Notes: a model not told the origin generated them from the letters alone. Shown: positions 41,683 through 51,023, numbered from the stretch's first letter. The stretch is DNA of 64,000 bases from Pseudomonas sp. CC6-YY-74 (GCF_002025205.1 NZ_CP019947.1:2332001-2396000); one strand, 5' to 3'. A program made the numbers and translations.

Positions 41683-42330
41683 GTTGCGACCCTCGTCAAT
41701 GGATAAATAGCCAGGAGCCGGTGCTCATCCCCACGCCAGTGAGCCGTCCGAAGCAGGCGGGCCTCGCTCGAGCACCGCGCGTTTCACGATGCATCAGAGT
41801 TGCCTTGGATCAAGTACTGCGGGACCTGGGAGCCTGTCGGGCGCACAGGTTATGCAAATATCGAACGTCGTTGCCCAAGTGTTTTGCACCACCACCCGGG
41901 GCTGCTCTAGCCAAAAACCGCGCATTTTGGCATATACACGGTATTGCTTGAACAATGTTAGGTGCCATAACCCGACTATTGGCAGCGAGGGCACAAAAAC
42001 GCTACGAATGCTGAATGTACGGGTGCTTGTTCAGCGGATGGCTAGCCCTGGATGGCCGCCCCATAGGCTCTTTCGCTATGAACGCCAAAAGCTCATGGCA
42101 TCCGATGATATCAATTTGTGATCATACGGACGAAATGCGACCCCATCTGTTCGGCAACGCACATAGCTCACGCTGCGCACCTACCGGGCAGGCAAACGGG
42201 CAGGCCTTTTGCTCGCCGTGGCTGGCGCCGGCTGCGCGAATCTGACGAGCCGGTCCCGACTCGCACCGTGGCTGAGGTGCACTTTCTGCTCGACTCATCG
42301 GCGAATTGCCATGCTGCCAGCTGGCACAGC
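41683..42330. other. 648-bp gap with no recognised gene
   Basis: No frame here has both a ribosome site and recognisable protein features. The stretch around 41925-42000 is more AT-rich than the surroundings. It may be a decayed insertion, but no inverted repeats were seen. Confidence 0.4.
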
Positions 42331-43239
42331 CTAACGCGGGGTGCCGAACACCTGGGTCCAGTAGATGAGCGCATCGCTCTCGGGATTCACCGCGTAGGCG
42401 GCGCCCATCTCGGTGAAGTGCGGATTCATGATATTGGGGCAGTGGGAAGGGCTGGCCAGCCAGCCGGCTACCGCCTGTTTCGCGCTGCCCTGACCGGCGG
42501 CGATGTTTTCACCGATGCGCTGCCAGCGGTAGCCGGCGTGCTGGGCGCGCCCGCCGGCCTGGCTGCCGCCTTTACTGGTATGGCTGAAGTAATTGCGCGC
42601 CGCCATGTCGCGGCTGTGCGCCAGCGCGGAGCGGGCGAGTCGCACATTCCAGGTTAGCGGCGCTGCCGCCGCGAACACCTGACCGCCACAGCTCCTGGAA
42701 GTGGCGCGAGCCTGGTTAACCTGTTGCAGGATCGCCTGCCCCGCGTGTTGCCAGTCACCCAGCTCTGGGGATAACAGGGGCTGTGCGAGTATCAGCTGCC
42801 AGGTCTGGCCACTGCGCAAAACGCCGATCTCGCTGAGTTGTGGATCCAGCAACGGGCCGCAGTAGCGCTGCTTGAGCGCAGACATCACGGCATTGACGTT
42901 AGTGGCTCCCGCCAGGGCAATCACCTGCACCCTGCGGGCCTGATAGCCGGCCCTCTTCAGTTCGCGCTGCAATTGCGCCTCGGAAGCCACCAGCACCCGC
43001 GCCAACCTGTCGTCCGGCGCAAGCGGGCCCAGCGCCTCGGTTTGCCGGCCGTCGCAGGTTGCGGACGCTTGGCGATACGTGTTGATCAGCGTCAGCAGGG
43101 CTCGCGTCTCGGAGGCTTGCGCCGCAGCGGCAGACAGCATGGCGACCAACAGCAGCGCAACTGCGCGCAGACGGCAGCGGCCGGGAAGGATTCGAGGTGC
43201 GGACAATGGTTGTCGTATCGCGGCCATGGTTTCTGTCAT
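42331..43239 (-). CDS. Secreted CAP-domain (SCP/PR1) protein 2
   Basis: 302 aa from ATG 43239. It is a paralogue of the 33594 gene with the same two-part plan: a signal/membrane segment (about 24-40), a degenerate N-terminal CAP-like half (LINTYRQASATC..CGPLLDPQLSEIGVLRSG), and a canonical C-terminal CAP domain (HSRDMAARNYFSHTSKGG; GENIAAGQGS; HCPNIMNPHFTEMGAAYAV). Neither candidate ATG (43239, 43227) has a strong ribosome site. A relic of a third copy lies upstream at 43380. Confidence 0.8.
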   Translation of the reverse strand: MTETMAAIRQPLSAPRILPGRCRLRAVALLLVAMLSAAAAQASETRALLTLINTYRQASATCDGRQTEALGPLAPDDRLARVLVASEAQLQRELKRAGYQARRVQVIALAGATNVNAVMSALKQRYCGPLLDPQLSEIGVLRSGQTWQLILAQPLLSPELGDWQHAGQAILQQVNQARATSRSCGGQVFAAAAPLTWNVRLARSALAHSRDMAARNYFSHTSKGGSQAGGRAQHAGYRWQRIGENIAAGQGSAKQAVAGWLASPSHCPNIMNPHFTEMGAAYAVNPESDALIYWTQVFGTPR

Positions 43240-43379
43240 CACGTTGCATGCATGCGTACTGCTTACCCTGAACAGGCACAGTGTAGACAACGCTACTCGC
43301 GCAAATGCGCAAGCCACGCGCATGCCTGTACCAGGCAGCGCCGCCATGGGCCGCGCGATCTTGGCCCGGCGACCTGACC

Positions 43380-43490
43380 CTACTGCGGCGTGCCGAACAG
43401 CTGCGCCCAGTAGCTGGCCGCATCGCGCTGCGGACTCAGCGCATAGGCGCTACCCATTTCCGTGAAGTCAGGGTTCATTGTCGGGCGGTT
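43380..43490 (-). pseudogene. C-terminal relic of a third CAP-domain gene
   Basis: Minus-strand translation from 43478 to the TAG at 43380-43382 gives MNPDFTEMGSAYALSP and SYWAQLFGTPQ, matching MNPHFTEMGAAYAVNP and IYWTQVFGTPR at the end of the neighbouring gene. The residues just before (NRPT) may still correspond to HCPNI. The rest of the gene is gone. Confidence 0.8.
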
Positions 43491-44140
43491 GCGCCGCGCG
43501 CGACGACGGGTCGAACGTGCGGCCTGGGGCATGGGGCATGGTTCGTGCCATCCACGTCATGGCGCTTGATGGCCTCGGCAGGCGTCTAGCCGCGGCGAAT
43601 ATCAGCACTCTAGACCCTATGTTCATATGCAAGGTTTGCGACAGCGGGTGGATAACGCTTTATCCATCCAGCCGGTTCTCATCGCCCGGATCAGCTCCAG
43701 GGTAATCCGGGCGGGTTTGCCCGATTGCACCCAGGCTTATCCACGCTGCGCAACCTGCCCTGGAGACAAGCCCGGAATCCTCTTGTGGCAGCCATCGCCG
43801 AGCCTCCGCCCCCAGGGTTTCAAGGTTGGACAACCGCCTTCCGCCGCCCGTCATATCCCGGCCGGTCATAGCCGCGGGGCACATAGCCAGTGCCCCTGTA
43901 AAGGCTCCGCGAGCAGGCACACAAACGTGCGGCCAAGCGCAATGAAGAGAACCACCCAACGGTTATAAATGAACATTTTTTAAAAACTTTCTAAACCAAT
44001 TGGCCAATTTGCTTGCCCAACATGCAGTTCGCATTGCCCAGGCACTCGCGCTCGGAGCGGGTCTGTCTATCGCGCAGGGCTGAAAAACCCGCGCGATTAC
44101 CACCCCCGACATGGGTATGACGGTTTCCAGGAGAGAATGC
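43491..44140. other. Gap upstream of the RTX/VWA protein gene
   Basis: 650 bp. It contains a REP-like GCCCGGAT..TAATCCGGGC hairpin (43687-43714). The last 180 bp are AT-rich, with poly-T/A near 43975-43992 and a 12-bp palindrome AATTGGCCAATT (43998-44009), a plausible promoter/operator zone for the gene at 44141. No gene was recognised. Confidence 0.5.
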
Positions 44141-46315
44141 ATGAGCCTATCCATAGGTGTGGTACAGCAGGTTATCGGTGAGGTTTCGCTAGTCGGTAAC
44201 GACGGCGTTACACGCCGTGTGATTGAAGGCGACCGGGTGTTTCTCGGTGACCAGTTGGTTTCCGGGAGTGATGGCTCAGTGGTGATCAGTCTCAACCAGG
44301 GCGGCGAACTGGCCATGGGCAGCGCCAGCAGTCTGCTGCTCAGCCCTGCAGTGCTCGCCGACGACGCTGGCGCCGAGCCCGTGGAGCCGCTGATCAGCAC
44401 CGCGCAGTTGCGGGAAATACAGGAGCTGCAGCGCGCTATCGCGGCGGGTGAAGACCCCAGCACTAATACCGAAGCTCCGGCGGCAGGCGCTCAGGCGGGC
44501 AGCAGTGGTGGGAGCAACAGTGGTCACTCGTTCGTCCTGTTGCAGGAGACGGCCGGCCAGCTAGAGGCGCAAATCGGTTTCGACACCGGGCTGCTGGCGT
44601 TGGCGAACCTCGATATCGTCTTGCCCAGCATGCTGGCGGACGCCGAGTCAGACGAGTCGATAGTGCCCGGCGAACCGGTCGTGCCGCCAGTTCCTCAGGT
44701 CACTGAACCGCCCGTACTGGTGGTAGGTAGCAACGCCGACGATGTTCCAGGCGCGACTGCTCCCCATCTGCAGCCAAGCCCGCTGGATTCGGAGCCTGCC
44801 GGTATGCTGGCGGGTGGTTCGGGCAACGATGTGCTGATCGGTGATGCCGGCGGGACGCAGAGCCTGACCATACCAGGCAAGAACTACAACATCGCCCTGC
44901 TGGTGGACACCTCGGGCAGTATGGCCCGCGAGTCGGGTTCGGGAGAGTCGCGCATCCAGTTGACCAAGGATGCCTTGAGCCATCTGGCCAACCAACTCAA
45001 GGGTCATGATGGCGTGATCAACGTGCAACTGCTGCCGTTCAACAGTGATGTCGGCTCGGTCACCACTATCTACGGACTCAATGCGCTCAACGTCGGCATC
45101 CTGCTGTCCGCCATCGACGCCCTGAGCCTGACGGGGCACACCAATTACGAGGCGGCCCTGGCTGGGGCCAGCCAATGGTTCAACCAGCAGATCATCGGCG
45201 CCGGCGCGGACAGTGCTGGCAATTTCGAACAACTGGCCTTTCTCCTCTCCGACGGACAGCCCACCATGTACCTGGATGAACAGGGCAAACCGGTGTTGGA
45301 CACGGCCAACATCACCAATTTCCGTGACATCGATGAAGCCCTGCAGGCCGGGCGCGGCATGTTGCACGAAGGCATTGGTGGTGAGCAGATCCAACTGCAC
45401 AGCATCAGTATCGGCTCGGCCAGCACCTCGGCGGTGCTGGACCTTTTCGACAATACCGCGCCGAGCGGCACGCGTTCGGTGAACCTGCCCGATGGCACGG
45501 TAGTGACCGCCCCGGCCGGCAGCTCGCAGACCGTCCACAGTGCCGAAGAGTTACAGGCCTTGCTCACTACCGGCTCCACCAGTGCTGTCGCGCTAGCGCT
45601 GGGCGATGACCAGCTGTTCGGCGGAGCGGGTAACGACATGCTGTTCGGCGACAGCTTGAACACCGACTTTCTCGCCTGGCCCGGGCACCCTGCCGGCAGT
45701 CACGATGGCCAGGGTTATCAGGCGCTGCTCGACTACCTGCAGGCCGACAATGGCGGCGCAGCACCGAGCCTGACCCAGGTGCGTGAATTTATTGTCGGGC
45801 AGGCCTTCGAGCTGAGCCCGGCCAGCGACCTACGCGGCGGCAGTGATCTACTCAACGGCGGCCACGGTAACGACATCCTGTTCGGCCAAGGTGGCAACGA
45901 CAGGCTCATCGGTGGGCAAGGCGACGACATCCTGATTGGCGGAAGCGGCCAGGATGTCTTTGTCTGGAATGCCGGCGAGCAGGGCCACGACCGCGTCTCC
46001 GACTTCACCCTGGGTGGCCCCGAGGGCGATGCCCTGAATCTGCATGATCTGCTGGGCACAGAGGAATCCGGCGTTCTGGCCGATTACTTGAATTTCTCCG
46101 TGCTCGACGGCGGCGGCTCAGTCAGCACCCTGATCTCGATCAGCGCCGCTGCCGGTGGCCCGCCGAGTCAGATGATCGAGCTGTCCGGCGTCGACCTGGC
46201 CGCGCACTATGCGGTCACTACCGGCCCAGGCGGCATGATCAGCAGCGGCGCGGATACCACGCGAATAATCGACGGGCTGTTCGGTGACAACGTATTGCGA
46301 CTGGATACGGTCTGA
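44141..46315 (+). CDS. Compact LapA-like RTX/VWA protein, type I secretion substrate
   Basis: 724 aa from ATG 44141 (AGGAG at 7 nt; an earlier ATG at 44111 lacks one). An N-terminal retention-module-like domain (about 1-110: GVVQQVIGEVSLVG..RVIEGDRVFLGDQL) is followed by a PAAG sequence at 113-116, resembling LapG-type di-alanine cleavage sites. A first RTX nonapeptide is at 225-234. A VWA domain (about 250-440) has the MIDAS motif DTSGS at 256-260. More RTX repeats are at 494-503 and 573-607, with a C-terminal type I secretion region (VFVWNAGEQGHDRVSDF onward). Giant adhesins of this type carry thousands of residues of repeats between these parts; here they are absent. No ABC exporter or LapD/LapG gene is in the window. 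Confidence 0.85.
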   Translation: MSLSIGVVQQVIGEVSLVGNDGVTRRVIEGDRVFLGDQLVSGSDGSVVISLNQGGELAMGSASSLLLSPAVLADDAGAEPVEPLISTAQLREIQELQRAIAAGEDPSTNTEAPAAGAQAGSSGGSNSGHSFVLLQETAGQLEAQIGFDTGLLALANLDIVLPSMLADAESDESIVPGEPVVPPVPQVTEPPVLVVGSNADDVPGATAPHLQPSPLDSEPAGMLAGGSGNDVLIGDAGGTQSLTIPGKNYNIALLVDTSGSMARESGSGESRIQLTKDALSHLANQLKGHDGVINVQLLPFNSDVGSVTTIYGLNALNVGILLSAIDALSLTGHTNYEAALAGASQWFNQQIIGAGADSAGNFEQLAFLLSDGQPTMYLDEQGKPVLDTANITNFRDIDEALQAGRGMLHEGIGGEQIQLHSISIGSASTSAVLDLFDNTAPSGTRSVNLPDGTVVTAPAGSSQTVHSAEELQALLTTGSTSAVALALGDDQLFGGAGNDMLFGDSLNTDFLAWPGHPAGSHDGQGYQALLDYLQADNGGAAPSLTQVREFIVGQAFELSPASDLRGGSDLLNGGHGNDILFGQGGNDRLIGGQGDDILIGGSGQDVFVWNAGEQGHDRVSDFTLGGPEGDALNLHDLLGTEESGVLADYLNFSVLDGGGSVSTLISISAAAGGPPSQMIELSGVDLAAHYAVTTGPGGMISSGADTTRIIDGLFGDNVLRLDTV

Positions 46316-46403
46316 AGACACAAACTGCCCCGCTGAGCAGGTCGCGCGACACTCGTACTCCGCCAACGCCTGGGCATGATCGGCGCCCTGCTCCGCCCCT
46401 CGG

Positions 46404-46742
46404 CTAACCCAGTTGGTCGATCATGACCGCATTGGTATAAACCAAACTGCCGTCACTCGCCCGATGCCCGACCAGATGAAATTGGCCGCGCTGATCCGCA
46501 TCCAAATAGACGCGCCATTGGCAATCGGACAAGAGGCCGCATGCCTCCGGCGTACCCAACTCCATGCTGGTCATATCGGCATCGACCATGGTTTCTGCCT
46601 CGTGAGTCTTCTGCAAACGCAATTCGGCCTGTTCCAGACGCAAATGATCGGGCTCACTGACGCGAAAATGGAAGCTGCCCGCCGGAGTGGACTTGGTGGC
46701 GCCACTGGCTTTGCACCAGCCTTCAATGGTCAAGGTGTTCAT
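46404..46742 (-). CDS. Hypothetical protein
   Basis: 112 aa. It starts MNTLTIEGWCKASGATKSTP behind a strong AGGAGG at 8 nt. It is acidic, has no signal peptide or membrane segment, and contains a CGLLSDCQWRVYLDADQRGQF stretch. I do not recognise a family. It is convergent with the RTX/VWA gene. Confidence 0.65.
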   Translation of the reverse strand: MNTLTIEGWCKASGATKSTPAGSFHFRVSEPDHLRLEQAELRLQKTHEAETMVDADMTSMELGTPEACGLLSDCQWRVYLDADQRGQFHLVGHRASDGSLVYTNAVMIDQLG

Positions 46743-47053
46743 GGCAAGACCTCCTGCTGTGAATGTGTGGGGGGCTGTCACGCCCTCCTATTGAATTTTA
46801 GACAACCGCTGAAGAGATGTTGATCCGTTGTTCCCCTACCGAGCCGGGGCAGGCAGTAGCACTGCCGGCCCCAGTGCAACGCTCAATCCAGCCACCCTGC
46901 GGGCTGCGCGCAAAGCGGCGCGATAGGCGCCAAGGCATCGCCCACACAAGCGGGCGAGACGCCGGCCTTATCCACGATTACAGCTGCCCGGCGTTTGAAT
47001 ACCGCAGTGATTGCGGTAGGCTCTGCACCTTATTTGAAAAGGAGTAATCCCCC
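46743..47053. other. Gap between the hypothetical gene and ppiC
   Basis: 311 bp. It holds a small perfect hairpin TACCGCA..TGCGGTA (47000-47018) just upstream of the ppiC ribosome site, and nothing else recognised. Confidence 0.4.
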
Positions 47054-47335
47054 ATGGCCAAAGCCACTGCCCGTCACATCCTGGTTGCATCCGAAGAGAA
47101 GTGCATCGAACTGAAAACCGCTATCGAAGGCGGTGCCGACTTCGCCCAGGTCGCCAAAGACAACTCCACCTGCCCGTCCAGCCGCAGCGGCGGCGACCTC
47201 GGTTCGTTCGGCCCAGGCCAGATGGTCAAGGAATTCGACGCCGTGGTGTTCAGCGCCCCGATCAATGTCGTACAAGGCCCGGTGAAAACCCAGTTCGGTT
47301 ACCACCTGCTCGAAGTCACCAGCCGCCAGGACTGA
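47054..47335 (+). CDS. ppiC: Peptidyl-prolyl cis-trans isomerase PpiC (parvulin)
   Basis: 93 aa, the exact size of E. coli PpiC. It is a single cytoplasmic parvulin domain with RHILVASEEKC, SGGDLGSFGPGQMVKEFD and TQFGYHLLEVTSR. AAGGAG precedes the ATG. It is monocistronic, followed by a hairpin. Confidence 0.95.
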   Translation: MAKATARHILVASEEKCIELKTAIEGGADFAQVAKDNSTCPSSRSGGDLGSFGPGQMVKEFDAVVFSAPINVVQGPVKTQFGYHLLEVTSRQD

Positions 47336-47341
47336 CTTTTC

Positions 47342-47372
47342 GATCGTACCTGTGCCTTGCACAGGTACGATC
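47342..47372. terminator. Hairpin between ppiC and the convergent CMD-family gene
   Basis: GATCGTACCTGTGC and GCACAGGTACGATC form a perfect 14-bp stem with a 3-nt loop. There is no T run on either side, but the placement between convergent genes fits a shared terminator. Confidence 0.7.
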
Positions 47373-47385
47373 ACCCTCCTCCCCC

Positions 47386-47718
47386 CTAGCCACTGGCCTC
47401 AGCCTTCCCAATCACATCGTCCGCCCAACTCAACGCCGCAATGACTGTCGGGAAACCGATGGTACTGGTGAGCGAGAGCAAGGCGTGATGGATCTGTTCT
47501 GCAGTGGCACCGGCTTCCACCGCCCGCCGGACATGGCTATGCACCGCGCCCTCGGAGCGGATGGCCGCCGCGGCGCCAAGTTGCACCAGTTGAATGACCT
47601 GCTCCTCCAGCGGGCCGGCATGCCGCACGGCCTTGCCCAGCGCCTCTACCGCGTCGAAATATTCCGGGTGCTGCTTGCGCAAGCGTTGATAGGTCTCGAG
47701 TTCTCTTTTCTTTTGCAT
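47386..47718 (-). CDS. Carboxymuconolactone decarboxylase (CMD/AhpD-like) family protein
   Basis: 110 aa all-helical CMD domain: EEQVIQLVQLGAAAAIRSEGAVHSHVRRAVEAGATAEQI with the usual ExxxxSHxxxAxxxG pattern. The CxxC of AhpD peroxidases is replaced by SEGAVHSH, so it is not a thiol peroxidase of that type. The function is unknown. Confidence 0.82.
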   Translation of the reverse strand: MQKKRELETYQRLRKQHPEYFDAVEALGKAVRHAGPLEEQVIQLVQLGAAAAIRSEGAVHSHVRRAVEAGATAEQIHHALLSLTSTIGFPTVIAALSWADDVIGKAEASG

Positions 47719-48090
47719 ACTGGTCTCCTCATGCCGGAAGTACGCCGGAGTTTGCCCTTCGGTTCAGGCAGAGCGGCTTTAGTCAGGGTAGTCCCCTGGC
47801 GCGAAAAATCATGGATTACGGCCAGACGGCCTCCCGCCACACTGCACGTCGTGGCCCAAGCTGCCGAGCGGAGTAAGCGCAGCCATGTCGACCCGCCGGC
47901 GTTATTCCAGCACACGCAGTTACCCAGGACAGGCGGGACTGACTGCGCCTGAACGCTGGCTAGAGCATGGCGCAGAGCGCGGACAGCGACGAAGAAAGGC
48001 CCGCAGGACGCGGGCCAGGGAGGGAGCCATGGTGTAAAAAATGCACCTCTATGTCTTCAGTTGAGTAAGACCCCGCCACGCGGCTTGTAC
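47719..48090. other. 372-bp gap with no recognised gene
   Basis: No supported coding frame. The right part (48061-48090) continues the A/T- and CGATCA-rich composition of the neighbouring Arg/Asp-repeat gene. Confidence 0.35.
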
Positions 48091-48486
48091 TCAATTGCGG
48101 CGATGATCACGCTGATCACGCTGATCGCGATAATCACGATAATCACGGCGATCACGATGGTTACGCTGGTCGCGATAGCCACGATCATTGCGATAGTCGC
48201 CACGAACCTCGCGGACCGGCACGGCCACGTAGCGAACCTGTCGTGGTGCGTACCTATTGCGATGATGCCGGTTGTGGCGTGGTGCGTAATGCACCACCCG
48301 TTGCGGCTGGCGGTAATCATGGCGTTGTCTATCGTCATGCGAATTATTGAACGCAGAAACCAGCAACGCGCCGACTGCAACGCCGGCGATTACGGGAACG
48401 ACTTGGCTTCGCTCGAAAGCGGAAGCACTGCCTGCCGCCACAAGACACCCGGCCAATAGTACTACCTTGGAAATTCGACTCAGCAT
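48091..48486 (-). CDS. Secreted or membrane Arg/Asp/Tyr-rich repeat protein
   Basis: 131 aa. Signal/membrane segments (about 5-25 and 30-46) are followed by a His/Arg-rich linker and a C-terminal run of degenerate RDYRDQ-type units (YRDQRNHRDRRDYRDYRDQ). The DNA in 48100-48200 shows a matching CGATAATCACGATAATCACG-like periodicity. AGGAGG precedes ATG 48486. No known domain. Confidence 0.65.
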   Translation of the reverse strand: MLSRISKVVLLAGCLVAAGSASAFERSQVVPVIAGVAVGALLVSAFNNSHDDRQRHDYRQPQRVVHYAPRHNRHHRNRYAPRQVRYVAVPVREVRGDYRNDRGYRDQRNHRDRRDYRDYRDQRDQRDHRRN

Positions 48487-48816
48487 AAGTACCTCCTGGT
48501 ATCCAAGGGGACGTATTCCCCTACGTCCAGCAAACAACGGATACGCGTCAGCTGAGGTCAGCCGTGAGTAAGCCGCGGGTAAAGATTCACAAGGCTACCC
48601 ACGATCCAGGACGATGCGCAGCGGCGCCGACTGGGCGCCCACGCTCAAGCGTGGAGCCATCGGTTGCATGGATTGCCAGGGCGCGGCTAAACACTTGCAA
48701 GCGACCAGGGCGCCTGTCGAAGCGAACTGAGCGCCCCTCGATCAACGGAATAGGGCGGCGCTTGATAGACAGGTATACTCGCGCCCCACTTTTCCCTCGG
48801 CAGCCGCGGACCTTCC
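48487..48816. other. 330-bp gap upstream of the disordered hypothetical gene
   Basis: Short frames only, none with a ribosome site and family features. Nothing recognised. Confidence 0.35.
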
Positions 48817-49074
48817 ATGACCAGCACCCACTCGCCTGACCCAACGCTCGCCGCTCAGCCTGCCGACGTTGAACCCGCTACAGCCGCAACCAGCGAGCCG
48901 ACCGCGGCAAAGAAACCCGGCCTGCCAGGCTTTGCCTCGCTGTTCTCCGCGGCAGCAGACGCCTCAGCCAAAAACGACGGTCAGGCCTGGCACCTGAAAG
49001 GCAATAAATCCGCTCACGAAAAGAAGATCGGCCCGGCACCGAATGGCACCCGCCGCTCCATGGGCAAGCGCTAA
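48817..49074 (+). CDS. Small disordered hypothetical protein
   Basis: 85 aa, Ala/Pro/Thr-rich N-terminal half (TLAAQPADVEPATAATSEP) and a basic C-terminal half (SAHEKKIGPAPNGTRRSMGKR). It has no signal peptide. It is convergent with the EamA transporter gene 39 bp away. It resembles small conserved Pseudomonas proteins of unknown function. Confidence 0.6.
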   Translation: MTSTHSPDPTLAAQPADVEPATAATSEPTAAKKPGLPGFASLFSAAADASAKNDGQAWHLKGNKSAHEKKIGPAPNGTRRSMGKR

Positions 49075-49113
49075 CCGCACTAACGCCGCGCCCGACGCGG
49101 GTAGCACGTGCCC

Positions 49114-49992
49114 TCAACCCAGGCGTAGACGCCCGTACAGCCAGCCGCCACAGACGTTGATCAGCAGCCCGAGCATGACCAGTAGCGCGCCAAGCACTTG
49201 CAGCGGCCCGAGGTGTTCATCGAGCAGCAGCGCCGAAGACGTCAGCCCCACCACCGGCACCAGCAGCGAGAACGGCGCCACCTGGCTGGCCGGGTAGCGC
49301 GACAGCAGGCGGCTCCACAGGCCATAGCCGAGAATGGTCGCGCCGAACGCCAGGTAGATCAGCACCAGGATCGAATCCAGGTTGATCCCACGCAGGGCGG
49401 CCTCGATCGCCTCGGGCCCTTCAAGCAACCAGGACAGCGCCAGGAATGGCAGCGGCGGCACCAGGCTGCCCCACACCACCAGACCCACCAGGTTCACCTT
49501 GCCCAGCTTGCGCGTGACGATATTGCCCAGCGCCCACATAGACGCCGCGCCGATGGTCAGGAAAAACCCGGCCATGGTCATCAGCCGGTCGCCCTGCAGG
49601 CCGATCAACAGCAAACCAGCCGCCGCCACCAACAACCCGAACAGATTGGCCATGCGCAGGCGTTCGCCGAGAAACAGCGCGGCGAACAACAGGGTGAAGA
49701 ACGCCTGGGATTGCAACACCAGCGAAGCCAGGCCCGCCGGCATGCCCACCGACATGGCATAGAACAGGAAGGCGAACTGGCCCAGCGAGATGGTCAGCCC
49801 GTAAAGCAGCAGCCAGCGCAACGGGATCTGCGGGCGCTTGATGAACAGAATCGCCGGAAAGGCTGCGAGCATGAAACGCAACGCACCCAGCAGCATCGGC
49901 GGCATGTCATGCAGGCCGATCTTGATCACCACGAAGTTCAGGCCCCAGACGATGATCACGACCAGCGCCAACAGCAAATCCTTGGGCGACAC
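49114..49992 (-). CDS. EamA-family (DMT) transporter 1
   Basis: 292 aa, ten predicted membrane helices in two EamA repeats. It starts KDLLLALVVIIVWGLNFVVIK and includes PAGLASLVLQSQAFFTLLFA and PFSLLVPVVGLTSSALLLDE, close to E. coli EamA, an exporter of cysteine-pathway metabolites. The substrate here is inferred only. Confidence 0.85.
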   Translation of the reverse strand: MSPKDLLLALVVIIVWGLNFVVIKIGLHDMPPMLLGALRFMLAAFPAILFIKRPQIPLRWLLLYGLTISLGQFAFLFYAMSVGMPAGLASLVLQSQAFFTLLFAALFLGERLRMANLFGLLVAAAGLLLIGLQGDRLMTMAGFFLTIGAASMWALGNIVTRKLGKVNLVGLVVWGSLVPPLPFLALSWLLEGPEAIEAALRGINLDSILVLIYLAFGATILGYGLWSRLLSRYPASQVAPFSLLVPVVGLTSSALLLDEHLGPLQVLGALLVMLGLLINVCGGWLYGRLRLG

Positions 49993-50223
49993 AGCGCTTC
50001 CTCGTCTTCACGGGTGAGCGGCCATTAGAGCAGCGCTGGCATATCGCCTATATACACAGTCGCTAGACAAAACAGCCACACAGTCCGCTGCGCTGTGGCC
50101 TTACTTATGAGCCGGTCTGATTTTCTCCTGCCTGCCCTCCCGCCAGTATTCCTCACGGGCTCTGCAAAGGCGGCTTCGGCGGCGCGCTCGGCGTGTGAAG
50201 CGGCCGGTGGCTGTAATCGCGGG

Positions 50224-50382
50224 TCAGTCACCGCTGGTTCTACCGTATCGCCCGCCTGGGCATGCTGCTGGCGGGCGTCCAGCTGATCTGGCGCAACCTC
50301 TATCGGCGTGCAGCAGGTTGCCCGCCAGCACCAGGCTGATGCCCAGCAGGCAGCTGGCAAGCCACTGGAGAGGTGTCTTCAT
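50224..50382 (-). CDS. Possible small exported protein, maybe a broken gene
   Basis: ATG 50382 with GAGGAGG at 4 nt encodes a clear signal peptide (KTPLQWLASCLLGISLVLAG) and stops after 52 aa. A coding-like continuation (IEVAPDQLDARQQHAQAGDT) is in another frame from about 50308, so the gene may be frameshifted. The rest of the 599-bp gap (49993-50591) has no recognised gene. Confidence 0.3.
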   Translation of the reverse strand: MKTPLQWLASCLLGISLVLAGNLLHADRGCARSAGRPPAACPGGRYGRTSGD

Positions 50383-50591
50383 CGCGTCCTCCTCGCACAT
50401 GACGCAACGGCCGCCATCGGCCTAAGCCACACAACCTGGGGAAAGGATAGAAAAGCAATCGGGATCTTCCGCCGCCGCACGTCGCGACTTGGCGCTTGGC
50501 GTGGTGAAGCTGGCGAGTGGCCGCCACTCGGCATTGCCCTTGAACGGGCAAGGCCACCGCCAGCTGGCAACCACCATCATGTGCTGGCCGG

Positions 50592-51023
50592 TTACTTCAC
50601 CAGCAGCACCGGCATCGACACTTCATGAACCACCCGCGTGGCCACCGAGCCCAGCAGCATGCCGGTGAAACTGCCCAGGCCGCGCGTACCCATCACCACG
50701 GTGTCACAGCCCAGTTGATCGGCGAACTCGCTCACCTGTGCCGCCACATTGCCGAGCGCCGTGTGCGCCATGTAACTGATACCGGCGGCCTTCAGCTGAT
50801 CGGCCGGCCACACGAGAGTCTCGGACGCGGTGGCCTGCAGTGACTGCTGCATTTGCTCGATGATTGCGCCAGTCACGTACTCGCCATACAGCACCGGTTC
50901 GTGTTGCACATTGAGCAGATGCACCTTCAGCGTCGCAGCATGATCACGGGCGAAGTCGATGACGTACTGCAGAGCACGCTTGGAGCTGTCCGAGCCATCG
51001 AATGCAACCAATACCTTGCGCAT
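50592..51023 (-). CDS. Universal stress protein (UspA family)
   Basis: 143 aa. It has the Usp fold: N-terminal RKVLVAFDGSDSSKRAL and the C-terminal ATP-binding signature VMGTRGLGSFTGMLLGSVATRVVHEVSMPVLLV (GxRG-x9-G-S). ATG 51023 is supported by GAGGAG; the longer upstream frame is not. Confidence 0.9.
   Translation of the reverse strand: MRKVLVAFDGSDSSKRALQYVIDFARDHAATLKVHLLNVQHEPVLYGEYVTGAIIEQMQQSLQATASETLVWPADQLKAAGISYMAHTALGNVAAQVSEFADQLGCDTVVMGTRGLGSFTGMLLGSVATRVVHEVSMPVLLVK

Noticed and set aside
42118..42657. 179-codon plus-strand frame opposite CAP2
   Set aside because: It is antisense to the conserved CAP domain, and the similar plus frame opposite CAP1 shows it is a shadow.
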